Source of the DNA: Comamonas testosteroni
GTDB lineage: Bacteria; Pseudomonadota; Gammaproteobacteria; Burkholderiales; Burkholderiaceae_C
NCBI RefSeq assembly: GCF_000761245.1
Contig: NZ_AWOR01000110.1
Span: 145,786-209,785 of the forward strand
Length of the DNA: 64,000 nucleotides
Reading direction: 5' to 3'
This document shows, in pieces, positions 59,326-64,000 of this stretch. Numbering within the stretch: the first letter of the stretch is position 1; every line of letters begins with the position of its first letter. A program made the translations under genes and the position numbers. The notes under the pieces were generated by a model. It did not search any database, was not told the origin of the DNA, and was given only the letters and a program-made list of their open reading frames with translations.

Positions 59326-61055
59326 GCGGTCTGCTCCTGCACTCGTCGCAGCAGCGGCAGCTCGATCACGCGATCCATGGCAGCGGCTAGCTGAGCATCG
59401 TGGGTGGCGACCAACATGGTGCGCCCCCTGGCCAGATGGCGCAGAGACTGCGTGATCTGGGCGGCTGTCTCGGGATCGAGATGAGCAGTAGGTTCATCGA
59501 CCAGCAGCAGTCCGGCCTGCGTCTTCGCGGCCATGCGCGCCAGAGCCAGCCTCACCACCTCGCCACCGGAAAGACCTGCACCGCCCTCACCCAGGCTTGC
59601 GCCGGGGCGATGCGCCAGGGTCTCATCAAGTGCCGCCTGCTGCGTGGCTTGGGCAATCTGCTCGGGTCCTACGGAGTTGCGCCCCAGCGCGATATTGCGC
59701 GCGGCCGAGCCGGCAAATACATGGGGCAGCTGACCCAGCCAAGCCATGCGCTGGCGCAGCTGCGTTGCACTGCCGGCCTCAAGCGCCTGCCTGTCAACTT
59801 CGATACGGCCTTGCTGCACCGGCAAAAGGCCGGCAATCTGCGCCAGCAACACGGACTTGCCGCTGCCGCTGGGACTCCACAGTGCCACATGCTCTCCAGC
59901 CTCTATCTGCAAAGACAGGGGGGCGAGCCGGGAGTCGCTGCCCGGCGCCTGAACCTCAAGGTCGGCAATGCATACAGACACAGGCTGGACAGGCGATAAA
60001 GGTTCTTTTCCCGGAAGCACCGGATCGACGACATGCTGTGCACCGACAATCTGCACGGACTGAGCCTGCATGCTTTGCAAGGTCTGCAGTGCTGCCTCGC
60101 CGGCGGCCCTGTCATGCCAGACGGCCGAGAGATCGCGCAGCGGCTCGAAGAATGCCGGTGCCAGCAGCAGCACGAACATGGCCTGACCCAGACCGAGCTT
60201 GCCGCCCCAGGCTCCGAAATTCAGCGTGCCCAGCAGGTGAAAGCCTACGTAGACGGCCACCATGGCCACGCCCAGCGCCGAGAAAAGCTCCAGCACCGCA
60301 GAAGACATAAAGGCAATGCGCAGCACGCGCATGGTGCGGGTGCGCAGGTCTTCGGCATGGTCACGCAGCCGCTGGCCCGTCAGCTCCACGGCATGCAAAG
60401 CACGCAGCGTGCTCAGGCCGCGCAGGCGGTCCAGCAAGAAAGCGTTCATATGGCCCAGTTGCAGCATCTGCTCTTCGCTGGCCGCCTTGGCACGCCAGCC
60501 CACGATCGCCATGAAGAGCGGAATCAGCGGCGCGGCAACCATCAAAATCAGAGCCGCTACCCATGACTGCAAGGCCACGGCAGCCAGAATCACCAATGGC
60601 AGCAGTCGCACACGCCACATCGCGCTCTGGTAACGCGCCAGCCACGGAACAATGGCCTCGGCCTGCTCGGCCATGGCGCTGGCGGCCTGACCCGAGGCTG
60701 GTCGGCTTTTGTCCAGCGGCGATGTCTGAGCTAGCGACTGCGCCACCCGTGCGCGCAAGCTGCTGAGCTGCGCGCGCGCTGCACGGTTGGCCAGCATGCC
60801 GCCATGACCTTCTGCCCAGGCTCGCAGCAAGCCCAGTAACAACACGCCAGCCGCCATGGGCCAGACGGCTGCCATGCCCTGACCGTTGGCCATGAGTTGC
60901 ACAGCCCAGGCCAGCAAGGCTGCCTGCGGCAGCCATATCAGCCCGGCAAACACCTGCCACACAGCACCCGCGCTGGGGCGACGGATGACGCTCGCCAACT
61001 GGGCATGTGCTGTATCGGTCCGATTGTCGGTGGAGGAAGAAGGGGTGTGTTGCAT
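59322..61055 (-). CDS. cydD: Heterodimeric ABC exporter subunit CydD (cytochrome bd assembly)
   Basis: A 577-residue ABC half-transporter, first gene of cydDCABX. The membrane domain occupies about residues 25-320, with the coupling region LDRLRGLSTLRALHAVELTGQRLRDHAEDLRTRTMRVLRIAFMSSAVLELFSALG. The ATPase domain has Walker A SPSGSGKS, signature LSGGEVVRLALARM and Walker B LLLVDEPTAHLDP. A perfect FNR-type box lies about 110 bases upstream, consistent with induction at low oxygen. Confidence 0.94.
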   Translation of the reverse strand: MQHTPSSSTDNRTDTAHAQLASVIRRPSAGAVWQVFAGLIWLPQAALLAWAVQLMANGQGMAAVWPMAAGVLLLGLLRAWAEGHGGMLANRAARAQLSSLRARVAQSLAQTSPLDKSRPASGQAASAMAEQAEAIVPWLARYQSAMWRVRLLPLVILAAVALQSWVAALILMVAAPLIPLFMAIVGWRAKAASEEQMLQLGHMNAFLLDRLRGLSTLRALHAVELTGQRLRDHAEDLRTRTMRVLRIAFMSSAVLELFSALGVAMVAVYVGFHLLGTLNFGAWGGKLGLGQAMFVLLLAPAFFEPLRDLSAVWHDRAAGEAALQTLQSMQAQSVQIVGAQHVVDPVLPGKEPLSPVQPVSVCIADLEVQAPGSDSRLAPLSLQIEAGEHVALWSPSGSGKSVLLAQIAGLLPVQQGRIEVDRQALEAGSATQLRQRMAWLGQLPHVFAGSAARNIALGRNSVGPEQIAQATQQAALDETLAHRPGASLGEGGAGLSGGEVVRLALARMAAKTQAGLLLVDEPTAHLDPETAAQITQSLRHLARGRTMLVATHDAQLAAAMDRVIELPLLRRVQEQTA

Positions 61056-61157
61056 TTCTCAATTTTCAGTATTTACTGAAATTAACGGAATACTACTCTT
61101 CTTTTGACAATCATCATGACTTGATATGCAAAAGCCAATTGCAGGACCAGGCCTACA

Positions 61158-61171
61158 TTGATGCGCATCAA
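61158..61171. promoter_or_regulatory. FNR/ANR-type box upstream of the cyd operon
   Basis: TTGATGCGCATCAA is an exact match to the FNR consensus TTGAT-N4-ATCAA. It is centred 109 bases upstream of the cydD start. If it works as a class II activator site (centre -41.5), transcription would start near 61123 on the minus strand. Confidence 0.85.
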
Positions 61172-61188
61172 CTCCGAAGTGATTTAAC

Positions 61189-61202
61189 AAGGGTTAACCC
61201 TT
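61189..61202. promoter_or_regulatory. Perfect palindrome upstream of the FNR box (unknown regulator)
   Basis: AAGGGTTAACCCTT is a perfect 14-bp palindrome. Its centre is 31 bases, about three helical turns, upstream of the FNR box centre, so a second regulator could bind on the same face of the DNA. Confidence 0.5.
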
Positions 61203-61245
61203 GAGAAAGTCGTGCTTGAGCAACATCAAGCGAGCAAGCCGCCCA

Positions 61246-61272
61246 TAAAAAACGGCGTCCGAAGACGCCGTT
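61246..61272 (-). terminator. Rho-independent terminator of the nitronate monooxygenase gene
   Basis: AACGGCGTC pairs with GACGCCGTT around a short loop. The A run at its left gives the T tail on the minus strand. Confidence 0.88.
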
Positions 61273-61295
61273 GGCACAAAAGATAGTGAACTGCC

Positions 61296-62252
61296 TCAGG
61301 CAACCAGCAGGCTTGCCTTGGCTTCGGCGTACTCACGCTTGAGGCGAGCCACCAGCTCCGCCGTGGACTGCACCTTGTCAATGACACCGATACCCTGGCC
61401 GCAGCCCCAGATATCCTTCCAGGCCTTTTGCGCACCGCCGCCAAAGTTCATCTTGCTGGGGTCGGATTCAGGCAGGTTTTCCGGATCCAGACCGGCCGCA
61501 CGAATCGAGGGCGCCAGATAGTTGCCATGCACGCCCGTAAACAGATTGCTGTAGACCACGTCGTCGGAGTTGCCCTCGACGATCGCCTGCTTGTAGGCTT
61601 CGACGGCGCGCGCCTCGTCGGTGGCAATGAAGGCCGATCCGATATAGGCAAAGTCCGCCCCCATAGCCTGGGCCGCCAGAATCGAGCCACCCGTGGCAAT
61701 CGAGCCGGACAGCGCCAGAGGGCCGTCAAACCATTGGCGAATTTCCTGCACCAGGGCAAATGGACTCTTCACACCCGCATGGCCGCCTGCACCGGCTGCC
61801 ACGGCGATCAGGCCATCGGCACCTTTTTCAATGGCCTTGCGCGCAAACTTGTTGTTGATGATGTCGTGCAGCACCACACCGCCCCAGCTATGCACGGCCT
61901 GATTCACATCTTCACGCGCGCCCAGGCTGGTGATGATGATGGGCACCTTGTACTTGGCGCAGACCTGCATGTCGTGCTCAAGACGGTCATTGCTCTTGTG
62001 CACGATCTGATTGATGGCGAATGGTGCCGAAGGACGATCAGGATGGGCCTTGTCCCAGGCCGCCAGAGTCTCGGTGATCTCTGCCAGCCAGTCCTCCAGC
62101 TGCTCGGCCGGACGGGCATTGAGAGAAGGCATGGAGCCGACGATACCGGCCTTGCACTGCTCGATGACAAGCTTGGGATTGCTGATGATGAAAAGCGGCG
62201 AGCCGATGACAGGCAAAGCCAGCTTTTTGAGGGCAGGTGGCAGCTTGGACAT
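61296..62252 (-). CDS. Nitronate monooxygenase (FMN-dependent, 2-nitropropane dioxygenase-like)
   Basis: A 318-residue TIM-barrel FMN enzyme that oxidises alkyl nitronates. LPVIGSPLFIISNPKLVIEQCKAGIVGSMPSLNARP is the family N-terminus. VAAGAGGHAGVKSPFALVQEI contains the catalytic histidine and the FMN phosphate loop, and ALSGSIATGGSILAAQAMGADFAYIGSAFIAT follows. AAGGAGA selects the start at 62252. It is a single-gene unit with its own terminator, upstream (on the minus strand) of the cyd control region. Confidence 0.92.
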   Translation of the reverse strand: MSKLPPALKKLALPVIGSPLFIISNPKLVIEQCKAGIVGSMPSLNARPAEQLEDWLAEITETLAAWDKAHPDRPSAPFAINQIVHKSNDRLEHDMQVCAKYKVPIIITSLGAREDVNQAVHSWGGVVLHDIINNKFARKAIEKGADGLIAVAAGAGGHAGVKSPFALVQEIRQWFDGPLALSGSIATGGSILAAQAMGADFAYIGSAFIATDEARAVEAYKQAIVEGNSDDVVYSNLFTGVHGNYLAPSIRAAGLDPENLPESDPSKMNFGGGAQKAWKDIWGCGQGIGVIDKVQSTAELVARLKREYAEAKASLLVA

Positions 62253-62535
62253 GTGTTGTCTCCTTCTTCGTTTTATCAATAAAAAAGGGCTGTTGCGTTT
62301 GTTCCAAATACGCAGGCAGCTCTTATTTCAGAAGCAGTTCGAAGGGCGGCTCACTGTTTGCACTCCTGTGCCGACGGTGAAGCCGTCCGACTGGCCTTGG
62401 CCAGTTTCGCCTGCCATGGCGCCACTCCCTGTCCCCAGGGCAACAGTTTTTGCCTTCTCTGTGTACGGAGGAGCATCGTGATGGGAGCGGCCGCAAAAAA
62501 GGCCTGAACGCGGTGCTGCGTCAGGCCTTGGTTTC
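62253..62535. other. Intergenic region with inverted repeats upstream of the nitronate monooxygenase gene
   Basis: Besides the terminator at 62499-62528, the region contains ACGG-TGAAG-CCGT (62374-62386) and the palindrome ACTGGCC-TT-GGCCAGT (62390-62405). These may be operators or a short structured leader. No gene is seen. Confidence 0.45.
62499..62528 (-). terminator. Rho-independent terminator of the ABC binding-protein gene
   Basis: AAGGCCTGA pairs with TCAGGCCTT around a 12-base loop; six A residues at 62494-62499 give the minus-strand T tail. Confidence 0.88.
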
Positions 62536-63666
62536 TTACTGCGTCACACGCCCGGCGGCATTGACGATGGACAGGTCCACATATTTGGATCCCACTTGCC
62601 CGGGCTTGAAGTTCACCCAGTAGCCGCCCAGGTCATAAGACTCCAGTCCACGCAAGGCGGCACTCATTTTCTCCGGCGTCACCGGCTGGCTGCGACGCAT
62701 GGCCTCCACGATGACTTTGGCATTCACAAAGCCTTCCATCATGGCAAAGCTCACCGGAACGTCCAGGGACTTGCCTGCAGCAATCGTCGCGTCGCGAAAC
62801 TCCTTGTTGAGCTTGCCCGATACCTTGTAGGGACTGGGCACCACCTGAGCAATCGACAAACCGCTCATGTACTCCACAGGAAGACGCTTGGCCAACTGCT
62901 CGATATCGGCCTCGGCCGTGGCATAGACCTGAGCGGTACCACCCTCCATGCGATATGCCTCGACAAATGCCGCCGTGGCAGGGCTGGAAGCCACCAACAG
63001 AATGGCCTGAGGCGAAGTCTTCGCGGCCTGCAGCTCCTGCACAGCCTTGTCCGTGCCACCTCGGCTCTTGAGCATGGCCGATGCCACCAGCTTAGCCCCG
63101 CTGGGGTTCACGGCCTTGGTCACCAAAGCCGTCAGCTCCTGCGCATCGGGACGCTCCTCGAACACCAACGCCAGCCGCGTGATGCCTACGGTGGCCAAGT
63201 GGGTGGAAATCTTTGCGACCTGCTCGGCAAGCCCTGCACGCGTGGAGAACATCTGGGGTGATGCCAGCACACGGGTGTCCGTGCTCTGATAACCCACCAG
63301 CGGAATCTGCGAGCCATCCAGAGCCTTGCTCTGCAGCAAGGCCGAGAGATTGCGATTGCCGAAATAGCCTGCCAGTACCACGGGCTTGGATTCGCTCAGC
63401 AGCTTGCGCGTCTTGGTCACGGTCTCCTCGGGATGACCCACATCATCGAGCACGGCCAGCTCCACAGGCTGGCCCTGCACACCACCGGCCTTGTTGATCT
63501 GGTCAAAGTACAGACGCATGCCCTGCGCATAGGCTCGCCCCTGACTGGCTTCGGCCCCCGACATCGGAGCCACCTGCCCTACCGTCCAGGCCTGCGCCAC
63601 CAAAGCAGCACCTGCACACATGGCGACCAAGCCGGCTCGCGCCAACACCCAATGCTTGCGATTCAT
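62536..63666 (-). CDS. Branched-chain-amino-acid-type ABC transporter substrate-binding protein
   Basis: A 376-residue periplasmic receptor of the LivJ/type I fold. The signal peptide spans residues 1-26 (ending VAQA). The mature protein starts WTVGQVAPMSGAEASQGRAYAQGMRLYFDQINKAGGVQGQPVEL, and VLAGYFGNRNLSALLQ and ISFAMMEGFVNAKVIVEAMRR-like segments follow. GGGAGAC precedes the ATG. No permease or ATPase genes adjoin it, so it is an orphan receptor; the ligand is unknown. Confidence 0.9.
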   Translation of the reverse strand: MNRKHWVLARAGLVAMCAGAALVAQAWTVGQVAPMSGAEASQGRAYAQGMRLYFDQINKAGGVQGQPVELAVLDDVGHPEETVTKTRKLLSESKPVVLAGYFGNRNLSALLQSKALDGSQIPLVGYQSTDTRVLASPQMFSTRAGLAEQVAKISTHLATVGITRLALVFEERPDAQELTALVTKAVNPSGAKLVASAMLKSRGGTDKAVQELQAAKTSPQAILLVASSPATAAFVEAYRMEGGTAQVYATAEADIEQLAKRLPVEYMSGLSIAQVVPSPYKVSGKLNKEFRDATIAAGKSLDVPVSFAMMEGFVNAKVIVEAMRRSQPVTPEKMSAALRGLESYDLGGYWVNFKPGQVGSKYVDLSIVNAAGRVTQ

Positions 63667-63765
63667 TCAGAGTCTCCCTCTCCATCAATGCAGTGGGTCT
63701 GAAGCGCCCATGCAACTGCCGAATTATTGTTGATGGCCTGACCTTTACGCGCCAGGCGCCCATGG

Positions 63766-63793
63766 AAAAAGAGGGGCTTGAAGCCCCTCTTTT
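63766..63793 (-). terminator. Rho-independent terminator of etfA
   Basis: AAAAGAGGGGCTT pairs perfectly with AAGCCCCTCTTTT; the flanking A residues give the T tail on the minus strand. Confidence 0.9.
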
Positions 63794-63806
63794 GATGTGC
63801 GCCAAA

Positions 63807-64000
63807 TTACAGCGCCTTGACCAGTTCGGGGACGGCCGTGAACAGATCGGCTTCCAGCCCGTAATCGGCCACCGAGAAGATCGGTGCCTCGGGGTCCTTG
63901 TTGATCGCCACGATCACCTTGGAGTCCTTCATGCCCGCCAGATGCTGGATCGCTCCCGAGATGCCGCAGGCAATGTACAGCTGGGGCGCCACGATCTTGC
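63807..64000 (-). CDS. etfA: Electron transfer flavoprotein subunit alpha, C-terminal part (cut by window end)
   Basis: The open frame runs to the window end. It encodes KIVAPQLYIACGISGAIQHL, then MKDSKVIVAINKDPEAPIFSVADYGLEADLF and VPELVKAL. This is the FAD-binding C-terminal domain of EtfA, which passes electrons from acyl-CoA and other dehydrogenases to the quinone pool. About 64 residues are visible. The rest, and presumably etfB, lies to the right. Confidence 0.95.
   Translation of the reverse strand, partial: KIVAPQLYIACGISGAIQHLAGMKDSKVIVAINKDPEAPIFSVADYGLEADLFTAVPELVKAL

Overview
The window looks like chromosomal DNA of a beta-proteobacterium of the family Comamonadaceae, most probably Comamonas (C. 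testosteroni group). It is GC-rich and densely coded. It carries a divergent mobR/mobA pair whose 639-residue MobA has exactly the length known for the C. testosteroni 3-hydroxybenzoate 4-hydroxylase. It also has a gluconate/Entner-Doudoroff cluster and a beta-proteobacterial TCA-cycle gene cluster. I found no rRNA, tRNA, CRISPR array, prophage or intact insertion sequence.

Layout. 1-4.5 kb: the end of a LysR regulator, a decayed polysaccharide deacetylase (puuE-like), bacterioferritin, a queuosine-precursor transporter behind a probable preQ1 riboswitch, and a small membrane protein divergent from an MmyB-type regulator. 4.5-17 kb: a TCA-cycle block. On the minus strand this is mdh-tam-citE-like lyase-secreted Lys/Ala-rich protein-acnB; on the plus strand it is a GntR regulator, sdhCDAB, sdhE and gltA. 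17-29 kb: an NTF2-like protein, a quinone oxidoreductase, a DEAD-box helicase, a small outer-membrane-like protein, a 1594-residue DUF4011 helicase-nuclease that may be a defence gene, an orphan HTH protein, a GlxA-type regulator and proteins of unknown function. 29-32 kb: glutathione-dependent formaldehyde oxidation (frmA, fghA). 32-36 kb: small conserved genes and mobA/mobR.

36-42 kb: a phosphonate cluster (phnDCE transporter, iron-dependent alcohol dehydrogenase, phnX, divergent LysR regulator) with no phnW. 42-47 kb: a Bug-type receptor, an SplB-like radical SAM protein with a LexA box, rnk behind a multi-hairpin leader, an acyltransferase and a GbsR/MarR regulator. 47-54.5 kb: a LacI regulator, gntK, a TRAP transporter, edd and eda, with two identical-core operators between the divergent genes. 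54.5-61.2 kb: the complete cydDCABX operon behind a perfect FNR/ANR-type box. 61.3-64 kb: nitronate monooxygenase, a branched-chain-amino-acid-type binding protein and the end of etfA.

Most genes form ordinary metabolic operons. The least routine content is regulatory or non-coding: the preQ1 element, the rnk leader, a diverged 82-nt intergenic repeat family, the LexA box on the radical SAM gene, paired operators and several short tandem or inverted repeats. Among the proteins, the DUF4011 helicase-nuclease and the phosphonate cluster without a transaminase deserve most attention.
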